40,219 nucleotides of DNA from a virus, in the IMG/VR virus record IMGVR_UViG_3300027754_000198, positions 1 through 40,219 of that record, one strand, 5' to 3'. Shown here in pieces: positions 1 through 5,480 of the stretch. Each line of letters starts with the position of its first letter. Within the stretch, counting starts at the first letter, position 1. A model generated the notes under the pieces. The model was not told the origin of the DNA. It searched no databases and saw only the letters and a list, made by a program, of their open reading frames with translations. The position numbers and the translations under genes were made by a program.

Positions 1-1552
1 GGATTCCATCAATGGCAGCATAACGACATACGTCGATGGGGTCTTTCCACGCTTCGTCGGGGCCGCCTTCGGCTGTGTATTCTTGGAACGCTTGGATAAT
101 GTTTTGACAACGGTTGGATACATAAAGATGTGGGCGATTAACGCCATCTATCGAAATTTTTTTATTATAAGCCATCTTGCTTTGGAGGGCTTGGATGCCG
201 TCCTCAATATCAAGTCCGGGCGCAGGAACAAACGTCAGGCCAGCCATAGATAAGTCTTCGATGATAGAGGAAGCCCCGTCCTGCCCCTGATATTTGGCCG
301 CGCCTAAACGTGGGTCAATCAGCCGTTCAAAAACATTTTCTTTATTTTCAGACTCTAGGGTAGTGATTAGATTAACATAGTCCTTGATGCCATAGCCCAG
401 TCCTTTAGACCCTTCGCCGCCTATCCATTTGCCGCCATGCCACTTAGCCCAGTCTCCTGTAGCAACATCAGGCCATTCCCGATAGATGTAATAGGTCTCT
501 GTCTCATCCACAGCTATCCAGCACATGAACCAATTCTTGCGGCCAGCAGGGTCTAGCACCATATACCTAGTGACGTTTATCCTAGGAATTTTTTCGTGGG
601 GTATGACATTTACATCCGTACTAAAATTAGGGAACTGACAACTAAAGCTCTTGGTAGGAATCCCATACGCACGGCATAGGATTTCTTCCTCTGGCCTATT
701 GGCTAAGTCCTTGGCAATACGGTCATAGCCGCCAAAGGGATTGTCTTTGGTATGGAAGTAGATAACGGCGGCATTACGATTCTTGGAGTGTTGAATCGTA
801 GACACCAAACGTCCTCCAAGTAGTTCTGCTGGTTTGCTTTCTATGGTCGTAGCCCCGCCAATGTAGTCGCGCACTACCTCTGTGTACCCATCAATAGGAG
901 TGAACGTCACAATCATCTTGGCATTGCGGGTAGCCAAACGGAATCTAAGGGTGTTAAGCAGGTCTGGCCCAATGAGATACTCATCGCACCATGCTCCAAT
1001 GTTCATCACCTTGGCATCCCTGCATCCCAGCTCCGCACCTTCCAAGATGGTGTCGTTGTTCAAATACTGGGCATAGGTTTTAAAAATTATTTGCGACAGG
1101 CTATTAGGCAGAATCAAACTCCCTTTGCTAAAGCCGTTCTTTCTAGTGTAGCTAACATTCTCCTCTGCCCCCAGCATCTTCTTCCTATATTCTTCTGGCA
1201 GAGCATCATAGATGGCACTCTGCTGTTGACGAATGGATACGTCGGCGTTTTGGCTGAAGCACATAATGACGCTGCCGTGGTTCTCAATCGCCGCCTGCAC
1301 TACAGCCCTAGCGGCATAACTTGTTTTACCAGAACGATTACCACCACTAATCAATATCTCTGTAAATTTAGCAAGCTGCTGGTCGGCCTGTTTCCAATGC
1401 GGAAGAACAAAGCCATAACGATAGCTGTCCCGCTCGCTGTTAGCAATAGACGAATGATATATCTCCCACAGCTCCAGCAACTTGCTAGGCTCCATCTGCG
1501 CCATCTCATCAGGCGTCGGCGGACAAAGCACTGGGTGTGATTTCCACTTCAT
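1..1552 (-). CDS. terL: Terminase large subunit, left copy, C-terminus cut by window edge
   Basis: This is the packaging motor ATPase/nuclease, the left-end copy of the complete gene at 37768-39372. It starts at 1552 and runs off the window at base 1, so about 517 of 534 residues are present and the last 17 or so codons are missing. No indel separates the copies. Most differences look synonymous, but not all: near 340-350 the left copy reads Glu-Asn where the right copy reads Asp-Gly. The start overlaps the small-terminase stop as ATGA. The absent C-terminus is an artefact of where the sequence was cut, not a biological truncation. Confidence 0.93.
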   Translation of the reverse strand, partial: MKWKSHPVLCPPTPDEMAQMEPSKLLELWEIYHSSIANSERDSYRYGFVLPHWKQADQQLAKFTEILISGGNRSGKTSYAARAVVQAAIENHGSVIMCFSQNADVSIRQQQSAIYDALPEEYRKKMLGAEENVSYTRKNGFSKGSLILPNSLSQIIFKTYAQYLNNDTILEGAELGCRDAKVMNIGAWCDEYLIGPDLLNTLRFRLATRNAKMIVTFTPIDGYTEVVRDYIGGATTIESKPAELLGGRLVSTIQHSKNRNAAVIYFHTKDNPFGGYDRIAKDLANRPEEEILCRAYGIPTKSFSCQFPNFSTDVNVIPHEKIPRINVTRYMVLDPAGRKNWFMCWIAVDETETYYIYREWPDVATGDWAKWHGGKWIGGEGSKGLGYGIKDYVNLITTLESENKENVFERLIDPRLGAAKYQGQDGASSIIEDLSMAGLTFVPAPGLDIEDGIQALQSKMAYNKKISIDGVNRPHLYVSNRCQNIIQAFQEYTAEGGPDEAWKDPIDVCRYAAIDGI

Positions 1553-2076
1553 GCGGCTGGCGGCACTACAAAGCTCTCCACAGGAATAGCATCCTTAATC
1601 AAAGAAGCCTTAGCAGCATTGATGGCGGCAACAGCATCCTCTAAGGAAGGCTTCCCAGACCTATGCTCAATCACCACCTTAGCCTCGCCCAAACTCTGTA
1701 ACGCTTTATCCATAGCAATACCATAGGGCAACACAAGGTCGCGGATGTTCACCTTTTTCATTGCTTCCTCATCATTCGCTAACATCTCAGCCTTCTGAGC
1801 AATTAGTAATCTCATCTTCTCCGCTATCTCAAACCCATCTGCTGCAAGCTGTTGTCTACGAACGTCCATAGCCACTTCATTGCGGGCCTTTAAGGAACTG
1901 ATGGCATTAAAGGACAATCCCGTCTCTTTGCGTATCTCCTCAAACGTCCATCCCTGACATAGCCTCTCTAGCGCCAACACAGCCTCTTTAGGACGTTTTG
2001 ATTCTGTAAGCGCACCATTCCCCCCATGCGCCGCCACACTTGCCGCAATGACAGGTAGAACGTATTCCTTATCCAT
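1549..2076 (-). CDS. terS: Terminase small subunit, left copy
   Basis: DNA-recognition subunit of the packaging terminase, 175 residues, first gene of the late operon. A helix-turn-helix-like segment lies at about residues 42-65 (WTFEEIRKETGLSFNAISSL). A helical middle and C-terminal part probably serve oligomerisation. It differs from the copy at 39369-39896 by one amino acid, Val to Met in the segment EAK(V/M)VIEH, despite 23 nucleotide differences, so both variants are under purifying selection. One serine codon has switched between the TCN and AGY sets near 1914-1916. The stop overlaps the large-subunit start. A TTGACA-type promoter sits so close upstream that the mRNA may have no leader. 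Confidence 0.9.
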   Translation of the reverse strand: MDKEYVLPVIAASVAAHGGNGALTESKRPKEAVLALERLCQGWTFEEIRKETGLSFNAISSLKARNEVAMDVRRQQLAADGFEIAEKMRLLIAQKAEMLANDEEAMKKVNIRDLVLPYGIAMDKALQSLGEAKVVIEHRSGKPSLEDAVAAINAAKASLIKDAIPVESFVVPPAA

Positions 2077-2082
2077 CCCAGC

Positions 2083-2111
2083 ATCCTACCCCCCAACAAC
2101 ATCTGTGTCAA
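2083..2111 (-). promoter_or_regulatory. Sigma70-like promoter of the terminase operon
   Basis: Read on the - strand there is a perfect -35 TTGACA (2106-2111), a 17-base spacer and a -10 TAGGAT (2083-2088, four of six consensus bases). Only six bases separate the -10 box from the terminase small-subunit ATG. The expected transcription start is therefore at or next to the A of ATG, which would give a leaderless mRNA. Both hexamers and the spacing are unchanged in the right-hand copy at 39903-39931, although the spacer differs by one base. The call rests on motif matching only. Confidence 0.6.
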
Positions 2112-2230
2112 GCATATACTCGTTTCCTTTATACGTTAAATAAACGTGATAAGAAAAGCCAATTTTTTTGCGGCATCCATACCACCTAAAGGGAGTGTCT
2201 TAGCTTTACCACCTAGGGGTAGTATCACCA

Positions 2231-2263
2231 CGCCAGTAGGCATCTGCCACGACAGTAGGCATC
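2231..2263. repeat. 14-base direct repeat pair, iteron-like
   Basis: CGCCAGTAGGCATC at 2231-2244 is followed by CGACAGTAGGCATC at 2250-2263, a 19-base period. In the right-hand copy (40051-40064 and 40070-40083) the two units are identical. The core GGCATC also occurs at 2172-2177. Tandem short repeats in a divergent promoter region suggest protein binding sites, such as terminase or an origin-binding protein, but no function is shown. Confidence 0.7.
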
Positions 2264-2361
2264 ATCACGAAACAGATTTCGTCATCATGTCAGGCCATGT
2301 TGCAATTTTTTTTAGGGTGGTGCTAACCAATCCCAATCACAGTCAACCAGCGTCCGTCCGA

Positions 2362-2377
2362 CCCCCTCCCCCCCCCT
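2362..2377. repeat. Poly-C tract of variable length
   Basis: The left copy reads C5-T-C9-T. The corresponding place in the right copy (40183-40200) reads C7-T-C9-T, and the copies diverge most clearly around this tract. Replication slippage, real strain variation or sequencing error in a homopolymer could each explain it. Confidence 0.75.
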
Positions 2378-2490
2378 ATCAGCTATTGCATATGCTTGGC
2401 AATAGGTAATGATAAGCTGTCTCAATAACCTAACGCAAACAGCTTGCGGCTAGCAGTAAGCATCTTAAGTAGTTTAGTAAACAAGTCTAA

Positions 2491-2505
2491 TTAGAATCAT
2501 TCTAA
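2491..2505. promoter_or_regulatory. Perfect 15-bp dyad, possible operator
   Basis: TTAGAAT-C-ATTCTAA is a perfect inverted repeat of two 7-base arms around one central base, in an AT-rich part of the divergent region. Its size and symmetry fit a dimeric regulator binding site. No phage repressor gene is recognised in the window, so the binding protein, if any, is unknown. Confidence 0.45.
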
Positions 2506-2595
2506 ACAGGAAAAGGCATAGCTAGGTAGCCTTAGAAATCAAATCGCCTAGAATAGCCCTAGAACGGTAGCTAATAGCTTATGCAACTGTTTAAC

Positions 2596-2772
2596 ATTAG
2601 GGGCGTGCGGGAGTTTGCAGCTAGGGGAGCAAAGGGGTTCCGTTGGCTTGCCCTGGCCATTGTCTGACCGCTCCGCTCCGGCTTGCGCGGCCCAGGGGCC
2701 GCTAGCTTGCTCCCGGTAGTTTGGGTCTTGGGATGGGGCTTTTCTCTCTCCCTTGGTTTGGGGGCCGCCGAA
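2596..2772. other. GC-rich foldable island (candidate ncRNA, origin or packaging site)
   Basis: This stretch is far richer in G+C than its AT-rich flanks. It contains a perfect inverted repeat, GCGGCCC-AG-GGGCCGC (2687-2702), enclosed by longer-range arms GGGAGCAA (2625-2632) and TTGCTCCC (2707-2714). These allow a nested cruciform or folded RNA. The open frames through it on the - strand have low-complexity translations and no leader, so they are not taken as genes. The role is inferred only from composition and symmetry. Confidence 0.5.
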
Positions 2773-2786
2773 AAATATTTCACTCT

Positions 2787-2815
2787 TTGTTAAAATAGTT
2801 ATTGCAATCTGTAAT
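2787..2815 (+). promoter_or_regulatory. Early-operon sigma70-like promoter
   Basis: TTGTTA (2787-2792, four of six) and TGTAAT (2810-2815, five of six) are separated by exactly 17 bases. They point at the first early gene, which would have a leader of about 54 bases. That leader contains a small inverted repeat, GTCGA...TCGAC, around 2839-2858 and the CAACC motif before the start codon. Predicted by motif and position only. Confidence 0.55.
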
Positions 2816-2858
2816 TCATGCCCCCATATTATGCACAGTCGAACGAAAACCGCTCGAC

Positions 2859-2875
2859 GCAACCAATAGAAATAA
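2859..2875 (+). promoter_or_regulatory. CAACC leader motif, copy 1
   Basis: CAACC followed by A and an A-rich run precedes the start at 2876. The last C of CAACC lies 12 bases before the A of ATG. No Shine-Dalgarno sequence is present. The same motif at the same spacing precedes the genes at 3323 and 3603, and a CAACCC variant precedes 4180. Confidence 0.6.
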
Positions 2876-3082
2876 ATGAATTATAAAAACACAAAAATCC
2901 TGCAAAAAGCTTTGTCGTCATCCGATAAAGTCTTGATGCAGGAAGCATTGAGAATCGCAATTGAGCACAAGCAAAGCGATTTACAAGCTAGTGCAGAAGC
3001 AAAGGATTACGTTGCATATCGGAAAAATGCTAACCAATACGCGAAATTAGCCGAGTCTTTGCATTGTCTAAACTCTAACTAA
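2876..3082 (+). CDS. Small hypothetical early protein
   Basis: 68 residues, lysine- and alanine-rich and predicted by eye to be mostly helical, with no cysteines in a metal-binding pattern and no membrane segment. It is the first gene after the early promoter, a position often used by phages for host-takeover or anti-defence proteins. That suggestion is from position only. The start is supported by the CAACC leader motif. I do not recognise the family. Confidence 0.7.
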   Translation: MNYKNTKILQKALSSSDKVLMQEALRIAIEHKQSDLQASAEAKDYVAYRKNANQYAKLAESLHCLNSN

Positions 3083-3091
3083 ATACATCCC

Positions 3092-3304
3092 ATGAAATTA
3101 GTCGAAACGTATAACTTTATGTCTAACCTACCATATAAGATTCTTTCCCAAAGAGTAGGTTTCAAGTCAGGTTCACCATCCGGCTTTACGGAATCCGGAT
3201 ACATAGCATATTTGCATGACGGCATCAATAAAAAATCCCAAGAGGTTTGGGGATTAAGTCATGATAGCGCAATCGCGAACCTAAAAACCTTTCTTGCAAA
3301 GTAA
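3092..3304 (+). CDS. Small hypothetical early protein
   Basis: 70 residues, basic and soluble, nine bases after the preceding stop. The upstream sequence is A/T-rich and has no Shine-Dalgarno site and no CAACC motif at the usual spacing. Tyr-, Ser- and Gly-rich segments are visible, but no motif I can name. It probably shares the early transcript with its neighbours. Function unknown. Confidence 0.65.
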   Translation: MKLVETYNFMSNLPYKILSQRVGFKSGSPSGFTESGYIAYLHDGINKKSQEVWGLSHDSAIANLKTFLAK

Positions 3305-3322
3305 TTCAACCAACATAAAAAA
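3303..3322 (+). promoter_or_regulatory. CAACC leader motif, copy 2
   Basis: AATTCAACCAACATAAAAAA lies directly before the start at 3323. The final C of CAACC is 12 bases before the A of ATG, as in copies 1 and 3. It begins right at the stop of the preceding gene and replaces a Shine-Dalgarno site. Confidence 0.7.
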
Positions 3323-3577
3323 ATGAACACCATAAAAGTCCCCGCGTATTTTTTTGACGATTACGACGTGCGCGAGCTTCCAACACCTTGCGTTATTAGT
3401 CGCAACTCACGCACCGTCACGGTCGCCGCCAACGACTTAAATCTAGCAGAGCTACTTAACGATGCCGAACACTATGCTAACCGCTATGGGCCTACCGCGG
3501 GAGACCCAGATTATGCGGGTCTTAGGTCGAGCGCGAGGGCTACGGTTAGAGCAATCAAAAAATTTGCCACCATTTAA
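3323..3577 (+). CDS. Conserved hypothetical phage protein
   Basis: 84 residues. The N-terminal pattern VPAYFFDDYDVRELPTP, then a short beta-like segment, then NLAELLNDAEHYANRYGP, resembles a small protein I recall from phages and mobile elements. In those, a (Y/F)-D-D-(H/Y) and LPTP start is followed by a helix ending in (Y)YA...GP. No function is known to me. The start is fixed by the leader motif. A longer overlapping frame beginning at 3462 belongs to the next gene, whose true start is downstream. Confidence 0.75.
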   Translation: MNTIKVPAYFFDDYDVRELPTPCVISRNSRTVTVAANDLNLAELLNDAEHYANRYGPTAGDPDYAGLRSSARATVRAIKKFATI

Positions 3578-3582
3578 CTCTA

Positions 3583-3602
3583 AATTCAACCAATATAAAA
3601 AC
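3583..3602 (+). promoter_or_regulatory. CAACC leader motif, copy 3
   Basis: AATTCAACCAATATAAAAAC precedes the start at 3603 with the same 12-base spacing from the last C of CAACC to ATG. It differs from copy 2 at only two positions in 20. This supports 3603 rather than the upstream in-frame ATG at 3462 as the real start. Confidence 0.7.
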
Positions 3603-4073
3603 ATGACAACCGAAACCGCCGCCATTATTGGCGCAGATAAAAACACATTGCTAGGCTTATTATACGCCTTTATAAATAAAAGGCCGGGGCTTGATTTTGG
3701 CAATTACGGCGACCGCGCCGCCTACCGTTCAGAGATTCGCAGCATCACAAGGCAACGCGCTGACGCGCTAAGATTGCTCCGCGCCATTGAGCTACGGGAT
3801 AGCATCACCGCCGCCGATATTATGGCCGCCTTTAATGGCCGCCTAACGCTAGGCCGCGCCAAGGGCAAGCTGTGCTTAGACTATTGCACGGGGCAGTATT
3901 GGCCGACCGAATACCGCGCCGCCGTTGCCCGTCTTGCGTCATCGCTTCTTTGGGGCTATTGGCGGGATGCTTCTTATTATGTAAATGACGGGGGGCTAAA
4001 TGTTGCCCATTACATTCGGCAAACCGCCAAGCGAGAGTTTGGTCGCGGTATTGCTTCCCGTTGGTTCAACTAA
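3603..4073 (+). CDS. Conserved hypothetical phage protein
   Basis: 156 residues from the start chosen because the CAACC leader sits directly before it. The in-frame ATG at 3462 would overlap the preceding gene by about 115 bases. Recognisable segments are FINKRPGLDFGNYGDRAAYR, LDYCTGQYWPTEYRAA and a C-terminal GRGIASRWF. I recall such blocks in small conserved phage and plasmid proteins of unknown role. No catalytic motif is clear. A strong hairpin terminator follows immediately. Confidence 0.75.
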   Translation: MTTETAAIIGADKNTLLGLLYAFINKRPGLDFGNYGDRAAYRSEIRSITRQRADALRLLRAIELRDSITAADIMAAFNGRLTLGRAKGKLCLDYCTGQYWPTEYRAAVARLASSLLWGYWRDASYYVNDGGLNVAHYIRQTAKREFGRGIASRWFN

Positions 4074-4087
4074 TACACTAAACACCT

Positions 4088-4134
4088 AGCCTAATGCCCC
4101 GCTCCCTCATTCGTGAGGGGCGGGGTTTTAGGCT
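4088..4134 (+). terminator. Long composite hairpin terminator
   Basis: Nested arms AGCCTAA / TTAGGCT, CCCCGC / GCGGGG and CCCTCA / TGAGGG close on a TTCG tetraloop. The structure is 47 bases long with a four-T run inside its 3' arm. It follows the first block of early genes and precedes the clamp gene. Partial termination here would separate expression of the first block from the replication genes. Confidence 0.75.
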
Positions 4135-4137
4135 GAA

Positions 4138-4155
4138 CCGGGCGCATTTGCCCGG
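4138..4155 (+). other. Second small hairpin before the clamp gene
   Basis: CCGGGC-GCATTT-GCCCGG is a perfect 6-bp stem with a 6-base loop, three bases after the long terminator and 24 bases before the clamp start. There is no T-run. It could stabilise a processed 5' end or shape the leader; this is speculative. Confidence 0.5.
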
Positions 4156-4158
4156 CTC

Positions 4159-4179
4159 AATTCAACCCATATAAATAAA
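4159..4179 (+). promoter_or_regulatory. CAACCC leader motif, copy 4
   Basis: AATTCAACCC, then ATATAAATAAA, precedes the start at 4180. The third C lies 12 bases before ATG. It has the same layout as copies 1 to 3 with one extra C in place of A. No Shine-Dalgarno sequence is present. Confidence 0.65.
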
Positions 4180-4710
4180 ATGAAATTGTCAAAAGACTGC
4201 TTAGTAGAAAAGATTTGCTCAAAAGACGCAACACGGTTTGCCATAAATGCGCCTTTTTTAGACATTACTGACGGCAAGGCCAATCTGATTAGCACTAACG
4301 GGCGGGCCATTGTAGTCATTCCTGTTGAAGTGGCCGCTGAAGATACGGCGGGATATATCCCCATTGACGGTCTAAAGGCGGCCCGTAAAGCCACTAGAGG
4401 GAAGGGGGGCGAAATTGACGCAAAGGCTAACGGGGCATTTTTGCTTAACAACGGGCAGAGTTTCCCGCGCAATGTAGACGCAACTTTTCCCAATTGGCGG
4501 CAAGTTATCCCGGCGGACAAGCCTTTCGTGTTTGAAGTGGGCTTAAATGCTAGCTACTTGCTCGACCTAGTGCAAGCCCTGGGGGGAACGGGGAACGTGC
4601 GTTTAAGCTTCACGGGGCCACAAGACCCAATTATGGTTCGCGCAATGGAGGGGCCGCTGAAATATGAGGACGGGGCCAAGGCGGTGCTGATGCCCGTCCG
4701 TATTACTTAA
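4180..4710 (+). CDS. Mini beta-sliding-clamp-like protein
   Basis: 176 residues, less than half a bacterial DnaN (about 366). Landmarks of the clamp are in the expected order. FPNWRQVIP at 103-111 corresponds to the FPDYRRVLP segment of E. coli clamp domain 2. GLNASYLLDLVQAL at 121-134 corresponds to GFNVSYVLDVLNAL of domain 3. VLMPVRI at 169-175 corresponds to the C-terminal VVMPMRL. The middle of the normal protein is absent, so this looks like about one and a half to two fused half-domains that would need to oligomerise to form a ring. Clamps tether DNA polymerase and partner proteins. No polymerase is encoded here, so a host polymerase or another partner is inferred. Confidence 0.8.
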   Translation: MKLSKDCLVEKICSKDATRFAINAPFLDITDGKANLISTNGRAIVVIPVEVAAEDTAGYIPIDGLKAARKATRGKGGEIDAKANGAFLLNNGQSFPRNVDATFPNWRQVIPADKPFVFEVGLNASYLLDLVQALGGTGNVRLSFTGPQDPIMVRAMEGPLKYEDGAKAVLMPVRIT

Positions 4711-4731
4711 ACAGCTAACATCTCACCCAAT

Positions 4732-4766
4732 GCCCTGCCGCCTCTTAATTGAGCGGCGGGGCTTTT
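4732..4766 (+). terminator. Hairpin terminator after the clamp gene
   Basis: A 10-bp stem (4732-4741 with 4753-4762, one G-T pair) is extended by two further pairs beyond a bulged C and closes on a TTAATT loop. It is followed by TTTT. Its lead-in, AATGCCC, resembles the lead-in of the terminator at 4088-4134, so the two terminators may be related copies. Confidence 0.75.
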
Positions 4767-4811
4767 GAGTGTCAACGCTTGGCAATTCCGCTCGGTGTTG
4801 GCTTTATAGCT

Positions 4812-5141
4812 ATGCAAACAAACAAACACACAAGCGGGCCTTGGTTCCGCACTGTAAGTCAACATAATGGAGAAACGGTTTATGATATTTGCACCGCCGC
4901 CGATAATGGCGAGCCGAAGGAAATGATTGCGCGGGTCAACCATTGCGTCATCACGCCAGGGCTTGCTATATCTGATGAAGTGAGAGCAAACGCCCGCTTA
5001 ATTGCCGCCGCGCCTGATTTAATATTGGCTATGGAGGAAATGCTAGCAATATTTGGAGAGCATGAACAATATGATGACGAATCGGCGCGAGTTATAACGC
5101 AAACCCGCGCAGCCATTGCCAAGGCAAAAGGGGCCGCATGA
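4812..5141 (+). CDS. Conserved phage protein (SGPW...ANARLIAAAPDL type)
   Basis: 109 residues. The N-terminal HTSGPWF and the central ANARLIAAAPDLILAMEEM are hallmarks of a very common phage protein family of unknown function, usually written TPGPW plus NARLIAAAPELLEAL. The in-frame ATG at 4749 is rejected because it lies inside the preceding terminator and the family starts at the Met used here. The leader is A/T-rich without a clear ribosome site. The stop overlaps the next start as ATGA. Confidence 0.8.
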   Translation: MQTNKHTSGPWFRTVSQHNGETVYDICTAADNGEPKEMIARVNHCVITPGLAISDEVRANARLIAAAPDLILAMEEMLAIFGEHEQYDDESARVITQTRAAIAKAKGAA

Positions 5142-5242
5142 AAACACTCTATGACCTTACGCTTGGCCTAATGGCCTTGGCTTGGCTAGTGCTTTGTTTC
5201 CTTCTGGTGCCGCAAATGTTTAACGGAGGGGAGAATGACTAA
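5138..5242 (+). CDS. Short single-span membrane peptide
   Basis: 34 residues. After a short N-terminal stretch (MKTLYDLT) a hydrophobic segment of about 20 residues (roughly 9-28) forms one membrane span, followed by a short acidic tail. It overlaps the stop of the preceding gene (ATGA) and the start of the next by eight bases, so translation is probably coupled. It is too short for most gene finders. Role unknown; a small membrane effector is possible. Confidence 0.6.
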   Translation: MKTLYDLTLGLMALAWLVLCFLLVPQMFNGGEND

Positions 5243-5480
5243 ACCAAACAAGACAGGCCCTAAAACTGCCCTAGACGGGCCGCGCAAGAAACTCCTAACA
5301 AGACCTTACATATCGGCAACCAACTTTCGCAAGATTGGTTTATTTCGTTCGCTGTATGGGGTTGCAGCAGGAAGAATTTTTGACGCGGCAATGGATTTTG
5401 CTTCTACTCATCGAGACTTTAAGTTACCTACTAAGGGGCGCAAACTTAATCACGAACCAATAAAGGAATCAAATGGCTAA
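5235..5480 (+). CDS. Small basic hypothetical protein
   Basis: 81 residues, strongly basic, with N-terminal KPNKTGPKTALDGPRKK and a helical middle containing FRSLYGVAAGRIFDAAMDF. A proper Shine-Dalgarno sequence, GGAGGGGAG, precedes the start, unlike most genes here. The basic charge suggests nucleic-acid binding, but no fold is recognised. It overlaps the genes on both sides. Confidence 0.7.
   Translation: MTKPNKTGPKTALDGPRKKLLTRPYISATNFRKIGLFRSLYGVAAGRIFDAAMDFASTHRDFKLPTKGRKLNHEPIKESNG

Larger units (their letters stand above)
1..2399. repeat. Left copy of imperfect terminal overlap
   Basis: This end matches bases 37821-40219 at a constant offset of 37820. The match is indel-free to about 2356 and then continues less clearly through a poly-C tract. 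It covers large terminase (without its last codons), small terminase and part of the following intergenic region. By eye the small-terminase part has 23 substitutions in 528 bp. Parts of large terminase range from about 3 in 180 bp (541-720) to 10 in 60 bp (421-480). The copies therefore appear to come from different strain variants of a circular or circularly permuted genome. Confidence 0.95.
2077..2875. other. Divergent control region between late and early operons
   Basis: An 800-bp stretch without a convincing gene separates the leftward terminase operon from the rightward early operon. In order it holds the terminase promoter, an 8-base ACCACCTA repeat at 2181 and 2208, a 14-base direct repeat, a T-run (2307-2313), a poly-C tract (2362-2376), an AT-rich part with a 15-bp dyad, a GC-rich foldable island, and the early promoter. 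Between 2161 and 2350 only two bases differ from the right-hand copy, about 1 percent against about 4.4 percent in small terminase. Candidate roles are replication origin, packaging site and promoter control. Confidence 0.75.

Noticed and set aside
882-1540. Two + strand frames over large terminase, repeated at 38702-39297
   Set aside because: They recur only because the terminase gene is present twice; they are shadows of its coding constraint.
1-2399. True direct terminal repeat of the virion genome
   Set aside because: Terminal repeats are copied from one template and should be identical; several percent divergence does not fit.
2146-2409. Open frame of 87 codons on the + strand in the control region
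   Set aside because: It begins with GTG, has no leader, runs through the poly-C tract, and its 3' part is disrupted by the tract-length difference in the other variant.
2548-2862. Overlapping open frames on the - strand across the GC-rich island
   Set aside because: Low-complexity Pro/Lys/Arg translations in two frames at once, no leader, and overlap with the early promoter; best explained by GC-rich structured DNA.
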